From assembly GCA_000151295.1 (NCBI GenBank), contig GG745339.1, positions 1,306,800-1,351,983 of the forward strand: a stretch of DNA of 45,184 bases. The letters are read 5' to 3'. Made by a program: the position numbers and the translations under genes. Source of the stretch: Allomyces macrogynus ATCC 38327. Lineage: Eukaryota > Blastocladiomycota > Blastocladiomycetes > Blastocladiales > Blastocladiaceae. Below the pieces are notes generated by a model. It worked only from the letters and a program-made list of their open reading frames with translations. It was not told where the DNA came from and made no database searches. Positions 20,330 through 30,007 of the stretch are shown in pieces; within the stretch, counting starts at the first letter, position 1, and every line of letters begins with the position of its first letter.

Positions 20330-21985
20330 TTATTTGTCCTGGATGCCACCAAAGCCTTGTGGGACGTAGTAGACCTTTGGTCCATAGGGTTTGATGACAC
20401 TCGCCCCCACGTTTTGTGGAACGGTGTAAGGCACACGTGGGTTCTTGCGGAAGCAGGGCACAGTGGCAAAGTAGTTGTCAACAGTCCGCGGCTTGTCGTC
20501 CCATGGCATGCGAGGGGTCTTGTTGAGTGCACTGGCAATTTGCTTGAGCGTGTCATTCATCATCTTCTGCTCCTGAAGCCCTGGACCATTGTCACTGTTG
20601 CCATTCCAGCTCCCACCATTGTCACTGATAGCTTGGGCTGTGTTCTGCGCCTGTTCAAGGATGCCTGAGAGCTTGTTGATGGGGTTGTTGACTGACCGGT
20701 TGAGGGCGTCAATGACACGGCCAGGGAGGGTTGACAGCTGTTCAGGGACTTGCTCGAGTGTTGCCTGCATTGAAGATTGTCCGCTTGCGAGTGATTCTGC
20801 AATGTAGCCAATCTCGTTGATTCGCGCTTTGTTGTCCATAATCTCGTAATTGTTTTCAGTGTTTTGTGCTGATATGCCGCTTGTGAAGCGCTCAAGCTGC
20901 TCTTCAACATACTGGCTTGCAAGCTGGGCAGTGTTCCCGCCCTCTGCCTTGAGCTCCATCTCCAGGCCACTCAGGGCTTGCAGGAGTGCATCGTTGTGCT
21001 CACTGACATTGAGGAATGTGGCCTGGATTCCCTGGAACAGTGTGGCGAGTGCAGGTTCGATGCCTGGATATGTCTGGATGATGTTTTGGATATTTTGAAT
21101 GTTTTGCTGGTTGAGCGTGTTCTGAGTGAGATTGTTCTGAGTGAGGTTGTTCTGGATGTTCTGCTGGTTCAAGGTGTTGTTCTGCTGTGCGAGCATGACG
21201 GCCTGATGGTTGCCACCCACGTCTGGATTCCAGTGTGCACCCACTGGGCCAGCGACACCATTGTTGTTTCGTGCGGTTGATACTGCTCGCTCATAATCAT
21301 CTGGCACAGGCACAAGAGCAGTGGGTGGTTCCTCTGCCATTTGGCGGGCAAGGATGGGAGGGAGAGAGGGGTCGACTGGTACCATTTGCCCACCTGGAGC
21401 AACAACAGGAGGGAGAGAGCAGCCAGCAGGCACCATTTGCATATCTCGACAGGGCACCTCAATGACAATCTCAGGCACTGCACGTCCACGCGTCACCCGC
21501 ATGTTATCTGGCAGAGGATACTGTATGTCTCTGTTGGGGTTTGTGCCAGACGGTCCTGCTTCCCCATCGCTTGTCATTTCAACATCTGACCGCTCACTAT
21601 CGTTTGCCCTGTTGTCCACATCCATTTCATCTTCATCCGAATCCGAAATTTCCCCGCCATCCTCGACAGTTTTCTGCTTGCGTTGTTTGATTTTGTTTAT
21701 GCCCCGCATCACAGAGTCAAACAACTCCATGTCCTCTTTGCTTCGAAGTGGTTTGCAGTCAATTGAGTTAAAGTACTTGACAAGGTCTTTGATGACCCTG
21801 GACAGTGAGTCATGATACCTGTGCCTACCTGTTGCAAGAATTTCGTAACCGGCACCAAGTTTCCTGTCAGGGTTGTTGTAAGGGACAATGATAACTGAGT
21901 TCTGTTGAAAGATTTTTCTGATGAGTTCCTTGCAAGGCTCAGAATCTTTGTGCGGCTTGTTGTTGCCAGAGCGAGCCCATCCCAT
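20330..21985 (-). CDS. Large hypothetical (probably structural) protein, 551 aa
   Basis: Intact frame with ATG at 21985. Regions: a basic N-terminal ~110 aa with an IIVPYNNPDRKLGAGYE segment; an acidic Ser/Asp/Glu stretch (about 115-145); Pro-rich repeats of the SLPP type (about 185-215); an Asn/Gln-rich repeat built from NLTQNNLTQN/LNQQNIQN units (about 265-300); then a long helical, Gln-rich coiled-coil-like part and a Pro/Tyr-rich C-terminus ending GFGGIQDK. I recognise no family. Position beside the packaging ATPase and a promoter-like motif of the capsid genes suggest a virion or scaffold protein. The N/Q repeat shows a tandem DNA repeat origin. Confidence 0.75.
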   Translation of the reverse strand: MGWARSGNNKPHKDSEPCKELIRKIFQQNSVIIVPYNNPDRKLGAGYEILATGRHRYHDSLSRVIKDLVKYFNSIDCKPLRSKEDMELFDSVMRGINKIKQRKQKTVEDGGEISDSDEDEMDVDNRANDSERSDVEMTSDGEAGPSGTNPNRDIQYPLPDNMRVTRGRAVPEIVIEVPCRDMQMVPAGCSLPPVVAPGGQMVPVDPSLPPILARQMAEEPPTALVPVPDDYERAVSTARNNNGVAGPVGAHWNPDVGGNHQAVMLAQQNNTLNQQNIQNNLTQNNLTQNTLNQQNIQNIQNIIQTYPGIEPALATLFQGIQATFLNVSEHNDALLQALSGLEMELKAEGGNTAQLASQYVEEQLERFTSGISAQNTENNYEIMDNKARINEIGYIAESLASGQSSMQATLEQVPEQLSTLPGRVIDALNRSVNNPINKLSGILEQAQNTAQAISDNGGSWNGNSDNGPGLQEQKMMNDTLKQIASALNKTPRMPWDDKPRTVDNYFATVPCFRKNPRVPYTVPQNVGASVIKPYGPKVYYVPQGFGGIQDK

Positions 21986-22096
21986 GTTGAAAATGAATGT
22001 TTATCTTTCAGCAACAAAATTAAATTGTCTGAATAGCACTGTGCAAGTTCCACATTTTACAAGTTTGAGATGCTACAAACTAGGACGTTTTCAATT

Positions 22097-22372
22097 TTAT
22101 AATCCAAGAAGTAGTTTTAATTGGACCTTTTCCTGCTCCAATTCGCGGTTTTTCAGTTTGAGACGCATTTGGTCACAGACTGCTGAGGCACGGTCCTGGT
22201 CTGTGGTGTCCTTGACGAACCGATACCGGCGCAGCTTCTTTTGCTTCTCCTTCATGTAGCGGTCAATGTAGGCCTCCTTGGCCCCATCGTCGAGGTCGTA
22301 GAAGGCTTTGGGCAGACCAAGGTACTCACCGACCTCGTCCAGCATCTCAAACTGTTCTTCAAAGCCGTTCAT
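22097..22372 (-). CDS. Small charged helical protein (91 aa)
   Basis: ATG at 22372; a longer upstream frame lacks an ATG. The N-terminal half is acidic (EEQFEMLDEVGEYL), the middle is very basic (KEKQKKLRRYRF), and the C-terminus is a Leu/Lys/Glu heptad-like helix. Probably a coiled-coil protein, with no family recognised. Divergent from the fiber gene across a 32-bp AT-rich spacer. Confidence 0.6.
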   Translation of the reverse strand: MNGFEEQFEMLDEVGEYLGLPKAFYDLDDGAKEAYIDRYMKEKQKKLRRYRFVKDTTDQDRASAVCDQMRLKLKNRELEQEKVQLKLLLGL

Positions 22373-22404
22373 TTTAATTTCGTGTCTAGAATATAATAAT
22401 CCAC

Positions 22405-24356
22405 ATGAACACTCCACTAAACGTATTTGGACTGATTGCGGATGACAGCTCGTATGCCACAGACGCCGAATTGGCCACAGCAATTGCCAATGTCGTGGCA
22501 GGCACTGCATCCACAGTGACATCTTCTCCCCTGACAGCCACTAATGGCGTCGTGGGTCTGGCCTACAACACGACCACCTTTTCCGTGAACGCCAACAACC
22601 AGCTGTCGGTGAAAGATGGCGGTATTGCTGACACCAAGCTGTCCACTGTGAATGGCTTGCGGCTGACTGACGCCTCTGTCACAAATGCAAAGGTCGTGTC
22701 GCTGGACGCGGCCAAAATCACTTCGGGCGTGCTGCCTCTGAGTGTCCTCCCGAGCATCCCCTCATCGCAGGTCACGGGCACCTTTGGCGACACAAGTGTC
22801 ACTGGTCTGAGTGCCACCAAGCTCATCGGCCAGGTATCCAACACACAAATCTCGGGTCTGGACTCGACAAAACTGACAGGGGCCATCCCGCTGGCCAATT
22901 TGCCAGACGTTAGCACCAAGGTGACCTCAGTGAATGGGTCCATTGTGAGCGGAACACTATCGCAGTCCACGCTCGGGTTGGGCCAGCAATTCACGTTTGG
23001 TAACACGACAGAGAGCACCACAATGTCCACGGGCGGCGTTGTCGTTCAGGGCGGGCTGGGCGTGGCAAAGAGCGTCAACATTGGCGGCAGCGTGAATGTG
23101 ACAGGGAACCTTACAGCTGCCACGGCTGTCGCCGGCTCCCATGTGCCGACCCTCACACAGGTTCAGGGCTTGATTTCAGCAGGCACCACGGGCTTTCTCA
23201 CTCCATCGTCCACCGTGGCACTGACTCTGACGACTGACAGCGTGTCCTCGGGGAGTGGTGCGCTGACACTGGCTGGTGGGGCGGGCGTTGCAAAGAATCT
23301 GTATGTGGGCGGCAATGTGGTTGCGACTGGGAATGTCAGCGGTGCAATGGCCACTGTGGGCACCCACCTGACGCCCCTCTCCCAAGTCAACTCGCTGATT
23401 GCCACTGGGACCACTGGAATGGTCAGCACAGCAAACCAAAACACCTTTACCAACACTACGGACAGCACCAGTTCCTCGACTGGCGCTCTGGTTGTGTCGG
23501 GTGGGGCTGGCGTTGGGAAGAGTCTGTGGGTTGGTGGCCAGACACGCATCACTGATACCACTGCCACGACCAGTGCAACAACAGGTGCGCTTGTTGTCTC
23601 TGGTGGCATTGGGGCCAATTGGGTGACCACCCGTGGACTGTACCTCTACAACAGCAGCAATGCAGGGTTCGAAATGCACTGCAACGATGGTGGCGGCACA
23701 ATCGCGCATATGGCTATGGTGAACTGAACACAGGTAACAGCAACAGTATCCAAGTGTGTGCTGGGGGGAACATGTCGATTGGAGCAGCTCCCAGTGGGAC
23801 CTCGAAGCTGCAGGTAAACGGGACGGTTCAGTGCTCAGATGCCACAGCAAACAACCATGTGGCAACATGGGGCCAGGTACAGGTGAGCATGCTTCCAACC
23901 GTTCGCTACGGCCAGATTATGTTCAACTCTTCGGCGCCCATTACATTCACAGCCACCTCATTTGTCAAACTCGCTGGCGCAAACATGCAAACAGCCCTCA
24001 TCAACAGCTCGGTTCCTGCGGGTGCGGTTAATGCATCTGGCACTGGCAGGTGTTTCACTGTGTCAATGAGCGGATGGTACATGGCAAACACATTGTGCTG
24101 GTACTTGAGCAATCCGTCTGCTGAACACACTGCCACTGTATATCTCTACGATTACACGAGCAGCACAGCAGGGAATTTCCCCGGTTCACTCACCCTGGTC
24201 TCTGCCCAGAGCGTCAAGTCTGGCAATACGTGGATGAGTGCATCAGCCCCAGTGTATCTTGACTCGACCCACACCTACTGCTTCAACTGGATGAGCGATG
24301 TCAATCTGTCAGCGGTTGGCGTCCACGTTACCTTGAGTCTCTACCTATTGCGCTGA
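22405..24356 (+). pseudogene. Fiber / receptor-binding protein with C1q/TNF-like head, frameshifted
   Basis: ATG at 22405. The shaft (about 440 codons) has Ser/Thr/Gly/Val-rich repeats, including three copies of a module ending GGxGVxKxLxVGG (for example STGALVVSGGAGVGKSLWVGG split over about 23460-23540), a type found in viral and phage fibers. Near 23700 the reading moves to another frame, consistent with one lost base. That frame continues with a SKLQVNGTVQ module and a C-terminal ~150-aa beta-rich domain (FTVSMSGWYMAN ... VYLDSTHTYCFNWMSDVNLS) resembling C1q/TNF trimeric heads. It would attach virions to host cells. It is the only leftward-module gene on the plus strand and overlaps the integrase end by 12 bp. 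Confidence 0.68.
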
Positions 24357-25586
24357 CCTGTTGCGAATACGCTCTGAGCGACGCGGCATGAATGGCTCTT
24401 CTTCTTCTGGCTCTGGGGCGGGCTCTGGAGCAACCACTGGCACTGCTTCTGGCGCCTGCTTGTTGCGGAGACGCTCTGAGCGCCTCAGGACCTGCTTGGC
24501 CGGGACCATGACCATGTTCAAAGTGTTCTTGACACGCTGCACCGCTGGCCGCTTCTCACGTTCATACACCTCGACCTTTTTGATGACCTGCAAATCGCTG
24601 GCATTGTACCACCGAGGCATGTCTGAAATTTTATACGAAGGACTGCTGATGCCCGTGCCTTTTTGACGCTGAACAATGGTATGCACTGTGGCACTGTACG
24701 TGGGCATGTTCTTTTTCTCCAGCTGACTCTTGTATGGCAATCAGTAGCGCACAGTGGCACCGAGTGGCAGCAAATTGTCATTGAGTGGGTCGTCGTTATG
24801 CGTTCATTTTGCTTTCAGTTCCTCGAAATATACCTTGGACTCTTCCTTGGGCATCTCGTGAGCCTCATTGGCCGACAGACCGCCAGTGCCTCTCCGCGAC
24901 AAAGAGTTCAACAAGTCCTGGAAGCGAGGTATAGCCATGGGCCAGTCATTGTAGCCTTGCTGCAGGTACATGTTGACATAACGCCGCACCTGTTTATTCA
25001 GCAACTCGACCATGCCCTGGCCCATGGGTACGTGGGGCTTGCCGAGCACACAGTGGTATGCCGGGTCGCGTTTAATGGCAGCGAATTCACCGCCATTGTC
25101 CATGTGGATGGTCAGGTTGTTGCCAAAGTGCTCATGCTTGGCGATTTTCTTGAATGCGAGGTACACTGTGCCCTGTGTCTTTTTCTTGAGTGGCTCCAGG
25201 AACAACTTGCAACTGGCCACGTCCACCACGTTCAAAATATAGCAAAAGCCCTTCCACATACGCTCTTCGCCCATGTTGATGAGGTCCAGCTGGTAGACGC
25301 GCGAAACAGAGGTGGCCTGGATGCGCTGAATGTCGCGCTTGGGAGGGGGCTGCTTGTTGCACTGGTACAGCTCCTGTGTGTTCAGCCATTCCCGAACCTG
25401 GTTGCGGTAAATGTGGGGGAGAGTCAATGGCGCCTCACGCACAACTGCCTCGTACAGAGCGTGGTACCCTGCGCCTGGAAACCATTCATAATACAACCAT
25501 TTCAAGAATAGCTCCTGGGGTCCACTCAGTGGCTGGCAATTTGGGTCGTTGCTATGGTCTTGTTCCTTGGACTGCTTCTTGGCCAT
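24345..25586 (-). pseudogene. RVE (DDE) integrase, two in-frame TGA codons
   Basis: ATG at 25586. N-terminal HTH/zinc-like region (GAGYHALYEAV...IYRNQVREWLNTQELYQ) as in Maverick/PLV integrases. The catalytic core has D101 (YQLDLIN), D163 (HMDNGGEF) and E194 (GMVELLNK). The D-E spacing is 30 residues, shorter than the usual 35. After the core come TGA at 24804-24806 and TGA at 24741-24743, and between and after them, in the same frame, the family's C-terminal module continues (LPLGATVRY, LPYKSQLEKKN, YKISDMPRWYNASDLQVI), followed by RRSERLRNK and RRSERIRN repeats. Both TGAs could derive from CGA. The truncated core alone might still be made; a separate start at 24707 (120 aa) is possible but less likely. 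Confidence 0.82.
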
Positions 25587-25611
25587 TTTTATTACAAGTA
25601 CTCAACAAAAT

Positions 25612-26771
25612 CTATTCCGTGTCCGGGCGATAGTAATGGTCCAGCACGGCCAGACTGTGCCCGCATGCAGAGAACCGGGCGTTGAGCTCGTCATAGGTCA
25701 TGGCATTGTGCTTGTACAGGCCCAGGTCGTGGGTCATGTGAGCCTTGCAGAAATCGACAGTACTCGCGCCGTTCAACTCCAGAATGCTCTGGGATGCCGT
25801 GCGGATGAGTCTGGAATAGTGGTCAAAGCTCTTGTCCTTGTCCTCGTCCACCAAATTTGCGAAAACGAATTTCTGACCCGTTTTGGCACGCTCCTGGACA
25901 CTGGCAGTGATGTGGCTGGCGAATGCTGGGTCGATGAGCACATTGATGCTGTACCCCTTGTCCTTGGCCTTGGCGCTCATAATCGGACTGCGCATCCAGA
26001 GGTGCTCACCCTCGACTTCAAGGTAGGGGTGGTCCTCTGTCTTGGTACATGTCAGGTACACTGGGTCGCACTGCAGACCCACAGCAGCTGAAATGAAAAT
26101 GGCCAAGAGGCCGTCTGACAATGGCTGGATGGGGACGGTTGCTGCATAGGCTTTGCATTGGTCGAGGGACACCACCAGAGGCTTCTTTGCATTGAGCACA
26201 CTGGTCATCTTGTCCTTGGTTTTGTGGCATTCATGGCACTGGTGGTGGAGGTCCTCAATGTCCACGTTTGAGAAACGTTTTCCAGAGAGCTTGATGCTGT
26301 TCAAGGCAGCGGCCGTGTCCTTGAGCTGACGCACATTCATCAGGTCAAACAGCCGTGACCATTCAGCGACAATGTTGAGCCCCTCGCTCCCTTTCATCTG
26401 TGACACATTGCCCTTGAACCACGTCAGCAAATTTTCACGGCGCTTCTTGGTGGCTTTTTCGCACGGTTTGTCATTGGCCTCATTGACGTACTCCTTGAGG
26501 AGCGGCTCGAAAACGAATTCCTCGAGTGGTTCGTGTTCCTGAATACAATCTCTGATTCTGAATCGGCAACGGGCAGCTCGATAACTTCCTCGGGCTGGTC
26601 CTGAGGCTGGTCCTGGGGCTGGTCCTCAAGTGGTTCCTCGACTTTCACACCCATGGCTGTCTGGAATCGTTCAACAAATTGTGTCATGACTGTAACACCA
26701 CGTTCAAGCTGGGCAATGCGGTTTAGCATGACAGCCTGACCATCGAGAAGCTGCTGAAGAATTTGTTCCAT
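25612..26771 (-). pseudogene. Tyrosine-recombinase-like protein, frameshifted
   Basis: The ATG at 26771 opens a frame with a coiled-coil start and a DQPQ repeat acidic linker; near 26535 the reading shifts to the frame that continues to 25612. The second part has no ATG at its head, which supports one broken gene. It has HHQCHECHKTKD (possible zinc site), an apolar helix LLAIFISAAVGLQCDPVYL, a beta-hairpin with Lys (MSAKAKDKGYSINVLI), LIRTASQSIL, and C-terminal FSACGHSLAVLDHYY. The last parts resemble the Arg...GHS...Tyr end of tyrosine recombinases. Where the family has its first catalytic Arg (G-L-R) this protein has G-L-Q. The assignment is inference. Promoter motif: TTTCTTG 26789-26795, TAAAC 26776-26780. 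Confidence 0.45.
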
Positions 26772-26825
26772 GTTTGTTTATCCTAGGACAAGAAAAAAAA
26801 TCCTAGGTCCAAACGCGTTTGAGAA

Positions 26826-27542
26826 TTACTTACAAAGGAAGCAAGTGTTGTAGGTCGCCTTGATGATTTTGCCACAGCGACACTGTTTTGTGGGACCTGA
26901 CGCTTGAATGTGGCAGTGATAACAAATCTGGTGACCCTCCTTGAACACGAGTTTGGAGCATCCTTTTGTCGCGCAATGTTTTGCTTTCTGCATGCATGGC
27001 TGACATGTGGTGTACTTGGTCGAATTTGGTTTTGAGCATTTGACACACGTTTTTACTGGGGGCACTAGAGAGTAGGCTGGCGGTGGACTTGGGGTTCGCG
27101 TTTGAATCTGGACAGGCTTCTTGTCGAGTGGACATCCCTGTGTTTTTGGGTGGCGCTTTCCACAGGGCATGCAGTCAAATGTCTTCTGCTCACGCATTTT
27201 GATTACTTCATTAATCTTTTTCCCCATGGCCTCATCAACACGTTCAATGCATTTCACCCCAATCCCAATTTTCACTGTGCCATTCCCGACAATCCACACT
27301 TCTTTGACATGGATTCCACAAAGACATGTCAAAATCTCATTTGGCTGTTGTGTATGATGCCCAACGTGTTCAAAACCTTCAAGTAGGATTTGAAGCTGTA
27401 TTTTCCGCTCAACCTCTTCCACTGGCATATCCAACAAGGCAGAGAGCCGGTTCACAAGCCATTCTGGTGACTTGAGTGGATTTTGCTTACTGGGTTTTGC
27501 ACACCAGTACAGTTCCCTGGGGTGTTGGCGGATTTCGTCCAT
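26826..27542 (-). CDS. Multi-zinc-binding protein with CxCG domain (238 aa)
   Basis: ATG at 27542, intact. After an N-terminal helical part (LVNRLSALLDMPVEEVERK) comes LTCLCGIHVKEVWIVGN...IGIGVKCIERV. This C-x-C-G...N...G-x-x-C-I layout is one I associate with small zinc domains in giant viruses and their mobile relatives. The remainder is a series of C-x-x-C pairs (CMPC, CVKC, CQPC, CYHC, CRCGK, CFLCK), enough for three or four zinc ribbons, joined by a Pro-rich linker. It may bind nucleic acid, perhaps as a transcription factor, but this is inference. It is divergent from the polymerase-helicase gene. Confidence 0.62.
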   Translation of the reverse strand: MDEIRQHPRELYWCAKPSKQNPLKSPEWLVNRLSALLDMPVEEVERKIQLQILLEGFEHVGHHTQQPNEILTCLCGIHVKEVWIVGNGTVKIGIGVKCIERVDEAMGKKINEVIKMREQKTFDCMPCGKRHPKTQGCPLDKKPVQIQTRTPSPPPAYSLVPPVKTCVKCSKPNSTKYTTCQPCMQKAKHCATKGCSKLVFKEGHQICYHCHIQASGPTKQCRCGKIIKATYNTCFLCK

Positions 27543-27671
27543 CTTTGGTTCGTACCAATTTGTAAACTTCAGGACTTAATTTGCGACACGACTGGATTAT
27601 CGATGCGTTCAAACGCATATAATCTCGTGCATATCCCCGCTTTTTTTTTCTCATTCCAAAAGTAAGGAACA
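27543..27671. promoter_or_regulatory. Divergent promoter region between zinc protein and polymerase-helicase
   Basis: A 129-bp AT-rich spacer between head-to-head genes. On the plus strand it holds CATATAAT (about 27616-27623) and then a run of nine T's with CTCATT (about 27642-27656) before the polymerase ATG. The TAAAC late-type block is not in the standard arrangement, so early expression is a reasonable guess. Confidence 0.4.
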
Positions 27672-29993
27672 ATGCAGAACACAATCTCGCCCCAGCTCAA
27701 GGAAACCATGACCCGCCTTGACAAGCTCCTGAATGACAGTCGCCAAGTCGTTCTTCGTGAATTTGTCAACATGGACGTGCTCAAGGACCTTACCAAGAAG
27801 CACTCGGGTGTTCCCCAGGACATCAAGAAGCAGCTCAAGGCTTACCACAGCCTATTCAACCTGTCCTATGGGGATGGCAAGGAGACTGTTTACTCGTTCA
27901 CAAACAAGAAGCGTAACCAAGAGAAGCGCTTTGGACGTCTCTATGCAACCAGTACTTCTCTGCAGGGGATGAAGAAGGACTTTCGGAGTGCCCTGGCGGC
28001 GGGTGTGCTGCAGGACATTGACATGGTGGCAGCTGCTCCATCCATTTTCAAGACCATCTTGTCGGTTTACAACCTCAACAGCAAGGCTCTGGACCTGTAC
28101 CTCGAGAATCGCGATGAGGCGCTGTCCAAGTACAAGCTCAAGGAAAAGTCCGATTTCCTGCGCATCATTTTTAGTGAACATCCACCCCAAGGCCTTCACC
28201 CAGAGCTCATGGAGATGCACAAGACGCTGTACAATGTTTTGTACCCGCAGATTGCTGCTGATTACCCGGTCATTGTTTAATTCTCAAAGGAACGCTCTGT
28301 CTCGGTTGTCAACAAGGGCTCAGTCATGGCAAATGTGTTCCAAGCAGTGGAGAGCATCATCCTGATGGAGGCGATTGAGTTCTTTCGTGAGCGTGACATT
28401 GCACCAAGCGTCCTTTGCTTTGATGGCGTGATGCTGGTCAAAAGCGAACGCGTCAATGAGCAGCTTCTCGAGGAACTGCATCAACACACGGTTCAGCAAA
28501 CTGGGTTTGATGTTAAGTGGGCAGAGAAGCCGATTGTGCATAACCAAACGAAGCTGCAGGAAAAGGACTTTCCCGACCACTGTGATGACCCCAAGGCATT
28601 TGTTGCAGAGGTTTTGAAAAGGGAACCATCGTACGACCAGGAGTGGGCATTCAAGGTGGAACACCACATTGGTCGTCTTAGTGACAAGGATGACCAGGAA
28701 AACTACAAGGAGGTTCTCAAGTGCTACATGGGCGAGTTTTGTCGAAAGGACTTGTATGTGGGCAAGTACTATTTCCGCACATTGATTCACGACCCTTGGC
28801 TGCTCAATGTTCCTGGCGAGACGGTTGGTATGACCATCCATCACCTCCTTGGCCAGTACATGCCACAGGTCAAGACCCGGATTTTCGATTTCCACAAGCC
28901 AACGTGGGGAGAGCAGTCTGGGAAATGCTTCATTGAGCATTTCAATGCCTTCCCGGGGTTTGCTGCAACCAATCTGGGTTGCCATGTGGAGCAGGATGAG
29001 GTCGCACCATACCTCGACTACATTCTGCAGGTCATTTGCAGCGGCCGTGAGACAGAGTACATGTATGTACTGAAATGGATGCAGGAACTGTTCACGTCGA
29101 GCAAAGCCAATGGGGTGGTCCTGTGCATCACTGGTCTCGAGGGGACTGGCAAGGGGTTCTTCTACCAGACGTTGTCTGAGCATTTGCTTGGAAAGGAGCT
29201 GTGCCTGACCCTGAACAATGCAGACCAGTTCCTTGCGCAGACGTTCAACTCAGAGCTCAAGAACAAGTTGTTGGTGTTGTTTGATGAGATGCCAGCAGTG
29301 GGGTTCAAGCAGCGCAGGTCCATGTTTGATAAGCTCAAGAATATGACTACGGACGACAAGATTCTCATCAACGAAAAGTCCATGCGCCGCTACGTGGCCA
29401 AGAACATGAACAATTTCATGATTAACTCGAACAACGAAGCGATTCTGCCACTTACAGCAACTGGTCGCCGAGTGTTTTGCCTCAAGGTTTCAAACATTCA
29501 CCGCTGTGATGAGGATTACTTTGAACAGCTTGCCGAGTTTGTCAAGGCAAATGCAAACAAGATTTTCACGTACATCATGAACCTGGACCTGAAGGGCATT
29601 CGTCTGTCCAAGTTCCCACAGAATGAGGACCGTGATGCCATGGCAGCAGCTTGCATTGACCCTGTTGCTGCACTTATCAAGGAGTTTGTGGACTATGGGG
29701 GCTTCCCGCGGAACCTCATGGAGCCTGGCCGGGGCGTGGAGGTGGAGAAGGTCATGGACAGCAGGGACATCTACGCCATGTACCAGAAGTATGTCGAGAG
29801 ACGTTTCCCAGGCCACCAAGTGGTGTTAAGCACTCACCTTGGGGTGTCCTTGACTCAAGCCGTGGACACGACCAAGCGGGGTGATGACAAGCTTTTCATT
29901 CAGAAGTGCAAGGTGGTGGATGGGCAGAAGGTTACCTCGTACGAGTATTGTGGTCCAGCGGCAATGGACCTCTCAGACGATGACAGTGAGTAG
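27672..29993 (+). pseudogene. TVpol-like DNA polymerase / superfamily-3 helicase fusion, one in-frame stop
   Basis: ATG at 27672; 773 codons with a single TAA at 28278-28280 (codon 203), after which the same frame stays open to 29993. The N-terminal part has FGRLYATSTSLQ and QDIDMVAAAPSIF (residues ~88-125), matching motif A of the family-A-related TVpol polymerases of PLVs and virophages, then VMANVFQAVESIIL and a CFDGVML motif (250-252 FDG). The C-terminal part is an S3H/D5-type helicase: Walker A GLEGTGKG (488-495), Walker B LLVLFDEMP (about 532-541), motif C NNFMINSNNEAIL. Polymerase and helicase would replicate the element. The stop lies between motifs A and C of the polymerase, so only the helicase half could be made by internal initiation (ATG at 28326). 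Confidence 0.8.
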
Positions 29994-30007
29994 AGCTTTG
30001 TAAAATA

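Noticed and set aside
24345..24707. Independent 120-aa gene with RRSER repeats
   Set aside because: It is in the same frame as the integrase and reads as its missing C-terminal domain, separated only by two TGA codons.
18172..29993. TGA read as a sense codon in the viral element
   Set aside because: Three internal TGAs are suggestive and most true viral stops are TAA or TAG, but the polymerase gene has an internal TAA, the fiber seems to end in TGA, and frameshifts are also present, so decay explains all the lesions more simply.
16427..30007. Maverick/Polinton proper
   Set aside because: No protein-primed DNA polymerase B and no adenain-type protease are visible; the polymerase-helicase is of TVpol/S3H type.
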